From contig NC_019678.1 in NCBI RefSeq assembly GCF_000316665.1, positions 4,588,001-4,652,000 of the forward strand: a DNA stretch of 64,000 nucleotides, given 5' to 3'. Origin of the DNA: Rivularia sp. PCC 7116. GTDB lineage: Bacteria > Cyanobacteriota > Cyanobacteriia > Cyanobacteriales > Nostocaceae. A program made the position numbers and the translations under genes. Shown here one piece after another: positions 57,041-64,000 of this stretch; within the stretch, counting starts at the first letter, position 1, and every line of letters begins with the position of its first letter. The notes under the pieces were generated by a model. That model was not told the DNA's origin, ran no database searches, and was given only the letters and a program-made list of their open reading frames with translations.

Positions 57041-57062
57041 AGACGTAGCACTGCTACGTCTC
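57040..57062. repeat. perfect palindrome at the end of cbiO
   Basis: GAGACGTAGCA-C-TGCTACGTCTC begins at the last base of the cbiO stop codon. It is the same element as 52663-52685 and probably forms the 3' end structure of the operon mRNA. Confidence 0.7.
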
Positions 57063-57144
57063 CCTAAATTTAGATTCATCGCGAGAATCTAAAATAAACA
57101 TGTAGAGATAAGATATTAGATAGAGTCTCTACATTTTCGATTAT

Positions 57145-57711
57145 CTACTGCGGATTAACAAAAAGCTGCGTGAAATAATATTCACCCTCAGAGTTCTTCG
57201 CAACACCAATACCAGTTACCTGATATTTACCTTTTATATTGCGACGATGACCAGAACTTTTAATCCAACCCTTGACAGCATTTTTTCCAGGATTATCGTA
57301 ACCCATATTGTAAGCTACGTTTTCCGCTACACCGCGATATTCAACAACCTTGGAAATTTTATTGTAGCGAGAACTTACACCATTATGTCCGAAAGCCACC
57401 TGCTTATCAGCCATTTTTTTACTGTGCTGTCTGGCAATTTTACTGATTTTACTGTTCAGTTTCAGGGGTTTTAAACCTTGCTTTTTGCGGTATTGATTAA
57501 TTTGTCGATGCACCGATTTTTCCATCGCAGCTACATCGGAAGCTGCATTTACAGGTTTTGGACTTAATGTAATTAAAGAATCGGAAACACTATCAGAGCT
57601 TGAATAAGTTACCAGGCTACCACCCAATATTGCTGCTGTTGTTAAAACAACTCCTCCAAAAAATGGCAATACTTTTGTCAAACTAGACTTTACTCGAGTA
57701 TTCTTCAACAT
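57145..57711 (-). CDS. CAP/SCP (YkwD-like) secreted protein
   Basis: 188 residues. An N-terminal hydrophobic stretch (about 13-33, VLPFFGGVVLTTAAILGGSL) acts as signal or anchor. The CAP domain has 'MEKSVHRQINQYRKKQGLKPL', 'ARQHSKKMADKQVAFGHNGV' (His of the cleft), 'AENVAYNMG', 'AVKGWIKSSGHRRNI' and 'TGIGVAKNSEGEYYFTQLFV'. Bacterial CAP proteins bind lipids or act in cell-wall biology; the exact activity is not established. Single-gene unit facing the cobalt operon. Confidence 0.9.
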   Translation of the reverse strand: MLKNTRVKSSLTKVLPFFGGVVLTTAAILGGSLVTYSSSDSVSDSLITLSPKPVNAASDVAAMEKSVHRQINQYRKKQGLKPLKLNSKISKIARQHSKKMADKQVAFGHNGVSSRYNKISKVVEYRGVAENVAYNMGYDNPGKNAVKGWIKSSGHRRNIKGKYQVTGIGVAKNSEGEYYFTQLFVNPQ

Positions 57712-58202
57712 TTATATTTACTCCAAAACACAACTAAATAAACCTCTACTTATAATTCCCTTCAGCAAGAGAAAAATAACATCTGATACTTCGATTCAGG
57801 TAGATTTATTCGCGATTTGGTAGAAGCAAAATTAATTCTAGCTAGTAATTCTGCGAACCTTTTCACCCCGTAATCAGAATTACTTGCAAAACACAAGTTA
57901 GTTTATAACCTTGTTTTGCATTTTCTGTATGCGATCCTAACTAAAAATTTTATACTTTGGGTTATGGTTTAATTAAATTTCCTGAGAGCAAAAATACTAT
58001 TAATATTATTTTATAGGTAAATATTCTTTCGGTATAAAACGTAAAGATTTACAAATTGACCGTAGAAAAATAAAATATTAGTAAGATGATATTTAATTAG
58101 AATTAATTAAATACAAAACCTCATTTATATTTTGACTTGCCTCTGTGTAATCAGGAGAGGGATTAAGGGTGAGGTTTCATCATTGTTTTAATCATTAAAT
58201 TA
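57712..58202. other. intergenic spacer
   Basis: Divergent region between the CAP gene and purT. A decayed piece of element A (AATCAGGAGAGGGATTAAGG, GGGTGAGGTTTC) lies at 58150-58180. No gene seen. Confidence 0.5.
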
Positions 58203-59372
58203 ATGAAAAAAGCTCTAAAATTACCACAAAAAATCATGCTCCTCGGTTCCGGAGAACTGGGGAAAGAATTTGTAATAGCCGCTCAAAGATTAGGAAATTT
58301 TGTTATTGCTGTTGACCGATATGAAAATGCTCCAGCAATGCAGGTTGCCGATTGTTGTGAAGTAATTTCTATGTTGAGCGCCGACGATTTAGAAGCGATT
58401 GTCAACAAATATCAACCAGATTTTATTGTACCAGAAATTGAAGCTATAAGAACTGAAAAGCTGGCAGAATTTGAGCAGCGCAGTATTACTGTAATTCCCA
58501 CTGCTGCTGCAACTAACTATACAATGAACCGCGATAGAATCCGAGAATTAGCGCATACCGAGTTAGGTGTTAGAACTGCAAAATATGGTTATGCTTCGTC
58601 TTTAGATGAGTTAATAGATATTAGTAATGAAATTGGTTTTCCCAATGTAGTCAAACCAGTTATGTCATCTTCCGGTAAAGGACAATCAATTGTTAAAAGT
58701 AAAGAAGATGTAGAAAAAGCTTGGGATTATGCTTGTTCTGGTTCTCGTGGCGATAGTCAGCGAGTAATTATTGAAGAATTTATCGACTTTGAAATTGAAA
58801 TTACTTTATTAACTATCAAACAGTGGGACGCTCCGACTATTTTCTGTTCTCCTATTGGTCATCGTCAAGAAAGAGGTGATTATCAAGAATCTTGGCAGCC
58901 AGCAGGAATTTCTCAAGAAATGACGTTAAAAGCTCAAGAAATTGCCAAACAAGTAACCGATGCTTTGGGAGGTGCGGGAATATTTGGTGTAGAATTTTTT
59001 ATTACTAAAGATGAGGTAATATTTTCCGAGCTTTCACCCAGACCACATGATACCGGAATGGTAACTTTAATATCGCAAAATTTGAACGAATTTGAACTAC
59101 ATTTAAGAGCAATTTTAGGATTACCAATTCCTAACATAGAACAGTTTAAACCTTCAGCAAGCGCTGTAATTTTAGCTGAAGATAAATCAGATTCTATTAA
59201 TTATATTGGTGTTGCAGAAGCACTTTTAGAAAAAGATGTTGACATCAAATTATTTGGTAAACCCAGCGCTCATAAATATCGACGTATGGGAGTTGCTTTA
59301 GCGAAAGCAGATAACGTCCAAGAAGCAAGGGGAAAAGCTAAGATTGCTGCTGACAAAATTAATTTAGCTTAA
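58203..59372 (+). CDS. purT: formate-dependent phosphoribosylglycinamide formyltransferase
   Basis: 389 residues, the normal length. '[19 protein letters not shown]', '[14 protein letters not shown]', '[16 protein letters not shown]' and '[20 protein letters not shown]' are PurT hallmarks; the ATP-grasp core '[15 protein letters not shown]' and metal site '[16 protein letters not shown]' follow. It uses formate and ATP to formylate GAR in purine synthesis. Cytosolic. Transcribed alone, with a repeat at 59393 just after its stop. Confidence 0.97.
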   Translation: MKKALKLPQKIMLLGSGELGKEFVIAAQRLGNFVIAVDRYENAPAMQVADCCEVISMLSADDLEAIVNKYQPDFIVPEIEAIRTEKLAEFEQRSITVIPTAAATNYTMNRDRIRELAHTELGVRTAKYGYASSLDELIDISNEIGFPNVVKPVMSSSGKGQSIVKSKEDVEKAWDYACSGSRGDSQRVIIEEFIDFEIEITLLTIKQWDAPTIFCSPIGHRQERGDYQESWQPAGISQEMTLKAQEIAKQVTDALGGAGIFGVEFFITKDEVIFSELSPRPHDTGMVTLISQNLNEFELHLRAILGLPIPNIEQFKPSASAVILAEDKSDSINYIGVAEALLEKDVDIKLFGKPSAHKYRRMGVALAKADNVQEARGKAKIAADKINLA

Positions 59373-59392
59373 ATCGTCAATATTATATTTTT

Positions 59393-59460
59393 TGTAGGGT
59401 GTGTGACGCTACGAAAGGATTTGAACGTAGTAACAAATAGGATTATAGCGTCACGCACCA
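59393..59460. repeat. TGTAGGGTGTGTGACGCTA...TAGCGTCACGCACCA element
   Basis: The inverted ends GGGTGTGTGACGCTA and TAGCGTCACGCACC bound about 68 bp. It is one of a family also seen at 31971, 47844 and 49625. Confidence 0.65.
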
Positions 59461-59524
59461 TAAGCTTTTGAATCAAACACTAAAATTCTTTACTACAAGC
59501 GAATTTATTTTATGTAGCAATTTT

Positions 59525-60415
59525 ATGGATGAATATTTTTCGACAATCAACTTATCGCAGCTTAAGGATACTAATACGTTAAATCTATTCCAAGATATCC
59601 AAACTATTCCTATCAATACACCCATAAACTCTCAAGCAATCACAACATCTTTCATTCATCAAGTTAACAGCGGAATACCAATTTTACTATTACACGGTTT
59701 TGAAAGCTCTCTACTCGAATTCCGCTTACTTATACCATTACTCGCAGCAGAAAAAGAAACTTGGGCTGTTGATTTACTCGGTTTCGGTTTTACTCAAAGA
59801 CTAAACAATATTAACTATTCTCCAACCACAATCAAAACTCACCTTTACCACTTTTGGAAAACGCAAATTAATCAACCAGTAATTTTAGTAGGTGCTTCAA
59901 TGGGAGGAGCAACCGCTATTGATTTTACGCTTGATTATCCAGATTCGGTTCATCAACTGGTTTTAATTAACAGCGTTGGTTATTCCGGTAGCTTCCCTCA
60001 AGGACGATTTTTGTTTCCTCCTGTTGATTATTGGGCTGTTGAATATTGGAAACAACGTAAATTACAAGCACTATTCTTTGGAGAAATTTTTGGTAATTTA
60101 ACAGCAGCCGAAATTACATCCTTGCAATGTGCAACTTTACATTTGAATATGCCTAATTGGCATGAAGCTACTATTAGTTTTACTAAAAGTGGTGGCTATA
60201 GCGAGATAGCACCACGAATTAAAGAAATTTCCAAACCAACCTTGATTTTGTGGGGAGAAGAAGACGAAACTTTACCCATCGCAGATGCCTCTCAATTTCA
60301 GCGAGATATCGCGCAGAGTCGATTGATTTGCTTGAAATGCGGACATACTCCACAATTGGAACAAGCGGAAGTGGTGGCTGAATGGATTCTAAATTCAAAT
60401 TTCATAAATTTTTAA
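59525..60415 (+). CDS. alpha/beta hydrolase
   Basis: ATG 59525 (MDEYFSTINLSQL) gives 296 residues; a TTG at 59468 would add 19 residues of doubtful coding. The oxyanion segment LLLHGFESSLLEFR, nucleophile elbow VGASMGGA (Ser), the Asp in LWGEEDETLP and the His in CGHTPQLEQ make a complete triad. The fold is of the prolyl-aminopeptidase/haloperoxidase type; substrate unknown. No signal peptide. It converges on the minus-strand unknown gene 22 bases downstream. Confidence 0.9.
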   Translation: MDEYFSTINLSQLKDTNTLNLFQDIQTIPINTPINSQAITTSFIHQVNSGIPILLLHGFESSLLEFRLLIPLLAAEKETWAVDLLGFGFTQRLNNINYSPTTIKTHLYHFWKTQINQPVILVGASMGGATAIDFTLDYPDSVHQLVLINSVGYSGSFPQGRFLFPPVDYWAVEYWKQRKLQALFFGEIFGNLTAAEITSLQCATLHLNMPNWHEATISFTKSGGYSEIAPRIKEISKPTLILWGEEDETLPIADASQFQRDIAQSRLICLKCGHTPQLEQAEVVAEWILNSNFINF

Positions 60416-60437
60416 TTGACATTGGTATTTATATCGC

Positions 60438-60971
60438 TCAAATACATATTTCTTCACTGCTAAGGGAATGGAAATACGCGATGTTTTGCTCATACAAGTT
60501 TTTGAAACATATTGTTTCTATATTATCTATTCCAGATTGCTCTGGAGATTCTAATTCCTTCGTAGAGAAATCCAGCAATACTTTGATGTTTATATTTCCG
60601 TAACTATCACTTCTTGCTATAGATGGATCGAGTGCATTCTCGATTTGTGTAACTGCTGATGAAAAATCCAAAATAATTCTAATTTCTAGCTCGTCTAATA
60701 GCTTGATTTCATCAAATTCAATTAATTCACATTGAATATCTTTTTTGAGCAAAAACTTCCATTCAATACGATTAAAAATTGCTTGGTTCTTTACTTCTTT
60801 AAAATATTTACGGAGAAATTTATTTTTACGGCAAAAATTGAAGCTGCTTCTTTTTTGCTTGAAATCTTCAATAATTTTATCTTTTATTTGATTAGTATTA
60901 AAAACTATATTATTGAGAATAATAAACTTATTATCTTCAGTGAATAAATCAAATTTTTGATGACTGTCCAT
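60438..60971 (-). CDS. unknown protein downstream of the KGK gene
   Basis: 177 residues, Ile/Lys/Asn-rich. It opens HQKFDLFTEDNKFIILNNIV, has 'FRKYFKEVKNQAIFN'-type helices and ends with two beta phrases 'LEIRIILDFSS' and 'NINIKVLLDFSTKELESPEQ'. The 'IR..I.LDF' phrases recall those in the KGK protein upstream, so it may be a diverged relative. No signal peptide. It follows the KGK and dynamin-like genes on the same strand (about 220 bases after KGK). Function unknown. Confidence 0.6.
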   Translation of the reverse strand: MDSHQKFDLFTEDNKFIILNNIVFNTNQIKDKIIEDFKQKRSSFNFCRKNKFLRKYFKEVKNQAIFNRIEWKFLLKKDIQCELIEFDEIKLLDELEIRIILDFSSAVTQIENALDPSIARSDSYGNINIKVLLDFSTKELESPEQSGIDNIETICFKNLYEQNIAYFHSLSSEEICI

Positions 60972-61193
60972 TCTTAAATTTTCAAGGTTGAGTATTTAGA
61001 TTTTTGTAAATTATAATTAGTTACAAATCAATTTATAGTATCTAATTGATGCAACACAGCAAAATTATGATTCTATGTATTTTATCTTCACGTCATTGAT
61101 GAAATCCTTAATTTAGATGATATTAGCTTAATTAACAGTCAGAGATTAAATCTAACAAAACTAATATTATAATTTATAAATACGGTCAATAAT

Positions 61194-61634
61194 TTATGCC
61201 GCATACATCATGCCATCAAAAGAAAATTGAGGCTGTTGAACTTCATGTTTTTCAGGCAAGAATTCTAAGTTAATTTGAATTTTTGCTATTTTGCTAGAAT
61301 CTTTTTCATTAGGAAAGAAATCTATTGATGATTTAGTTCTAATTTTTCCTTTCTGCCAACTTGTTGCCCCAAGTCTGAGAATCTCGCAATCATTCCCTTC
61401 CTCAGGAGAAGACAAGGTGACGCTAATATTACAATAACCAAAAGATGTGTTAACTAATTCATATATTCTTTCCTTGCTAGTAAAACCATCATTTTCTTTT
61501 GTCAGAAGATAGTTTACTTTCTGCCACAGTTCATTTTCTAACTGTTGCTTAAATTGGCTAAATTTAACTAGGCTGCCATTGTATGATAAAACATCGTCAT
61601 CATTACAACTCAAAGATTTAAATTGACTTTCCAT
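61194..61634 (-). CDS. KGK domain protein
   Basis: ATG 61634 (MESQFKSLSCNDDDVLSYNG) gives 146 residues; a TTG at 61688 is an alternative. The family's opening 'CNDDDVLS.NG' is present, and later 'LRLGATSWQKGKIRTKSSI' carries the Lys-Gly-Lys motif for which the cyanobacterial KGK family is named, followed by 'IQINLEFLPE'. Soluble; role unknown. It lies 31-85 bases downstream of the dynamin-like gene on the same strand, so the two are probably co-transcribed. Confidence 0.75.
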   Translation of the reverse strand: MESQFKSLSCNDDDVLSYNGSLVKFSQFKQQLENELWQKVNYLLTKENDGFTSKERIYELVNTSFGYCNISVTLSSPEEGNDCEILRLGATSWQKGKIRTKSSIDFFPNEKDSSKIAKIQINLEFLPEKHEVQQPQFSFDGMMYAA

Positions 61635-61718
61635 ATGCATTGCTATACATCTACTAGAATTTCCAATTACGTTACCAATCTTTTTCAAGTTTCTCTGTTA
61701 CCAAGACAACATCAATTG

Positions 61719-64000
61719 TTAAGCTTCTACAGCCTTCGCATCTTCAATATTTGCAAAGGATACACTATCAACTATTTCAGCCTCTGTTGAATCGATTACA
61801 GGCAATAAGTAATCATACAGTTGCATCGCTGACAAGCAACCATTAATAGAAGAGACAGATTGATTGAAATTAGCAATTTTCTTATCAATAGCATCTGAGA
61901 GGCGTTTGTTTTGATAAACTTTCTCTTCAGCTTCTTTTGCTAAAGTCTTCCCTAAATAAATACGAGCTTTCGGGTACTGTTGCAAAATTTCGTCACTTTT
62001 AATATCCGCCATTGGTAAAAGCAGAGTCTTAAAGCTTTGATTGATGGTTTGTCGGAATGTAATACGAATAGTTTTACTAACTTTTGGCTCAAAATCCAAC
62101 TTTAGCAATTGTTTAATTGCAGGCTCAGCTTCTACCATGCTTTCACAATCAAAAGTTTCAGAAGTTTGCTGCAAAGTCTGACGAAACTGATAAATTGAAA
62201 AAGTACCTTCATCATAAAATCTAGGACTTTCTCTCACAAATCTGTCGCATTCTACTCGCGCTGCATTTTGTAAAGCTAAAGAAATCTGTTTTTCTAATTT
62301 CTCTAATCCTTTTTCCAAGCCTCCATCATTACCTAGCAAACGGTATAATTGCTTATGATATTCAGCCTTACGAATTTTGTCATTCAACCTTTGAAAATAA
62401 TTGGTAACAATTTTAATGGAAGATTCTACTAAAATATCTTCCAATTGATTCGCAAGATAATAAAGTGCCTCTACTAAAATTGCAATTAAAGGTGCTGTTG
62501 CATTGCGGGGGTGATTCAAAGTCGCGCGTTTATAAGTATCGCCCACAGAAAATGTATCTAATAACTCATCTAAACGGTGAATCATTCTGGCACGTAATTG
62601 ATTAAAATCAGCCTCAAATTTATCGCAGGCATTCGTCACCACTTGATTAACCTCTGCTGCGATGTGATGGCGAAAATCATTTCCTACCTGTTGCAATTGC
62701 TGATTAAGCCTTTGCAATTCCTGAGCTTTCATAGCCTCAATTTCTTGCGGTTGGCTGTCTAATTCACGCCTAACACCTTGGTAGTGTTTCTTGATTTGAA
62801 TACAAATTGCTTTTAAATCATCAGCTAAATGCTTAAATAACTCTGGACGTTTTTCTGTAGTCAGATAGCGAGTAATCGCTGCTTTGAATTCTTCAACACC
62901 GCTATCTTGAATCAGTTGATTAACTAATAAATTTCCTTGTTCTGATAAAATTCTGACATAATTTTGATTCTGACTTTCAAAATTATTTACAGAAATTCTA
63001 AACTTGTCGGCAGGTAGCTTACCCGAAGCAGTACAGTAACGGATAAATTCGTAAACAAATTGCGGTGTTGTTTGTTGTCTATCATCAACTTTAGTAGCAA
63101 AAATACTATCCAAACCAAATCTATCTTTCAGACTTGTTTGTTTTATCTGACTGCCATAAAATCCTAACAATCCACTAGTTTTAAAAACTCTGCTACCATT
63201 TTGAAACTGAGTAGCGATCAAATTATCGAGTCTTTGTTGCAAATCGTTATTGTACCAGCTTTCATCAATACGATTAAAAACATAAAAAACCCTATCCCTA
63301 ACTCCTGGATTATTCTTTATTACTTCTAATAGCTGAGTTTCTGCCTTTGTCATATCACCCATCGAGGCAGGTTTTAAAACACATACCACCGCAGAAACAT
63401 CGGGATGTTGGATTTTTTCATAAGTCAATTGTGCATCTTTTTCTACGGGCGCATCTATACCAGGGGTGTCAATAATAACGTTTCCATCCTGCAATAGAGG
63501 ATGGTTGCAATAATATTCAATCCGTTTTAAAACCGCGCTATTACTTCCCCGACGCGCATATCCCGCCGCTTCTTTAAGATTATCAAAATTAAACTCTTCC
63601 ATCGAGTAAGTAACATTATCTATCGTGTGAATATGCTGACGATTTGCTACATACCCAGACAGCAATACAATTAGTGCCTTGGCTTGCTTTGCACGCTCTG
63701 ACTTACTTTCACCACCCTCAGAAACAATAATCGCTTCGCTTCCTTGAGTGAGTAATTCTATTGCATCTTCTCGATTAATATTTTCAACTTTATGCAATCC
63801 CAACTGCTCGCATAAAGAAAATACTTGTTCTCTAACTTCTGCTTCGCTCAAAAATGTCAGAACAACTTTTTCATTCTCCGGATGTGCATACTCTATCTTG
63901 CATTCTGTACCCGTAGCATGTCCTTCTGCACTATAAAGCAATTCTCGTCCTAAAAGCGCATTGATTAGCATCGATTTACCCGCACTAAAAGCACCCGCAA
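61719..64000 (-). CDS. dynamin-like GTPase (start beyond the window)
   Basis: The frame continues to the right edge, so the N-terminus is missing. G1 P-loop GAFSAGKS is in the last visible bases (63972-63995), the G2 Thr in HATGTECKIEY, G3 in IIDTPGID and G4 in VFNRIDES. The rest (about 300-750 of the visible part) is long helices with coiled coils (EAMKAQELQRLNQQLQQVG), as in bacterial dynamin-like proteins. There is no strong membrane helix in the visible part, so membrane contact would be by a paddle or by partners. Such GTPases remodel membranes or give stress/phage resilience. KGK and unknown genes follow it. Confidence 0.9.
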   Translation of the reverse strand, partial: AGAFSAGKSMLINALLGRELLYSAEGHATGTECKIEYAHPENEKVVLTFLSEAEVREQVFSLCEQLGLHKVENINREDAIELLTQGSEAIIVSEGGESKSERAKQAKALIVLLSGYVANRQHIHTIDNVTYSMEEFNFDNLKEAAGYARRGSNSAVLKRIEYYCNHPLLQDGNVIIDTPGIDAPVEKDAQLTYEKIQHPDVSAVVCVLKPASMGDMTKAETQLLEVIKNNPGVRDRVFYVFNRIDESWYNNDLQQRLDNLIATQFQNGSRVFKTSGLLGFYGSQIKQTSLKDRFGLDSIFATKVDDRQQTTPQFVYEFIRYCTASGKLPADKFRISVNNFESQNQNYVRILSEQGNLLVNQLIQDSGVEEFKAAITRYLTTEKRPELFKHLADDLKAICIQIKKHYQGVRRELDSQPQEIEAMKAQELQRLNQQLQQVGNDFRHHIAAEVNQVVTNACDKFEADFNQLRARMIHRLDELLDTFSVGDTYKRATLNHPRNATAPLIAILVEALYYLANQLEDILVESSIKIVTNYFQRLNDKIRKAEYHKQLYRLLGNDGGLEKGLEKLEKQISLALQNAARVECDRFVRESPRFYDEGTFSIYQFRQTLQQTSETFDCESMVEAEPAIKQLLKLDFEPKVSKTIRITFRQTINQSFKTLLLPMADIKSDEILQQYPKARIYLGKTLAKEAEEKVYQNKRLSDAIDKKIANFNQSVSSINGCLSAMQLYDYLLPVIDSTEAEIVDSVSFANIEDAKAVEA

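Overview
The window is an AT-rich chromosomal segment from a filamentous, heterocyst-forming cyanobacterium (Nostocales, Calothrix/Rivularia/Nostoc-like). The strongest marker is an intact hetR at 11710-12609 with Ser152, Cys48, His33, Arg223, Glu254 and Asp256 in their expected positions. Other cyanobacterial signs are a COP23 protein, DUF1822, DUF1824 and KGK-domain proteins, a CYP110-like P450, a CHAT protease, HIP1-type GCGATCGC sites, tandem heptanucleotide repeats (GGGCATT and CAATTAC units) and many small palindromic or MITE-like elements.

Layout. 1-8.3 kb: end of a membrane-anchored protein, a Ser/Thr kinase whose last codons lie in a MITE-like repeat, a periplasmic trypsin-like protease with 12 TPRs, a COP23 protein, a lipoprotein and a small hypothetical. 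8.3-14.5 kb: an EamA permease with a coiled-coil N-terminus, hetR with a long leader, a Cys-rich secreted protein and rpsD. 14.9-21 kb: a large beta-propeller surface protein and a graveyard holding a frameshifted, gutted TPR-CHAT gene joined to a headless serine-protease fragment. 21.3-26 kb: a P450, a WHxH-motif (GRDP-like) protein with a Cys-repeat tail and a STAND/NB-ARC-TPR regulator. 26-31 kb: a segmental duplication in which two RTX calcium-binding proteins each sit divergent to a STAND gene (the second STAND copy is truncated); both RTX genes carry the same hairpin just before the ribosome binding site. 31-35.5 kb: an outer-membrane barrel, an atypical response regulator, a small secreted ORF whose start codon was hit by a MITE, and a PsbP-like secreted protein. 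35.5-41.6 kb: a minus-strand cluster of sigma-like regulator, DUF1822 protein and a CHAT protease fused through one membrane helix to a PstS-like phosphate-binding domain, followed upstream by two unknown genes. 42-50.3 kb: an ABC exporter, a prohibitin-like protein, DUF1824, an ABC-F ATPase and two paralogous LRR proteins around a rhodanese-fold protein lacking its cysteine. 50.3-57 kb: a corrinoid/cobalt locus with an ABC permease, binding lipoprotein, thioredoxin-like ferredoxin, a dead TonB receptor under a cobalamin riboswitch, and divergent cbiMNQO. 57-64 kb: a CAP protein, purT, an alpha/beta hydrolase, an unknown protein, a KGK protein and the start-truncated end of a dynamin-like GTPase.

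Functional themes are signalling and proteolysis (kinase, CHAT, STAND and TPR proteins), secreted calcium-binding and surface proteins, metal/corrinoid uptake and heterocyst control. The most interesting unit is the sigma-like/DUF1822/CHAT-TM-PstS cluster, which looks like a ligand-sensing caspase-like protease encoded with its own regulator. Next are the RTX/STAND duplication with its conserved 5'-UTR hairpin, and a leader element shared between the cobalamin riboswitch region and a site 45 kb away. All functions come from reading motifs; no database search was run.
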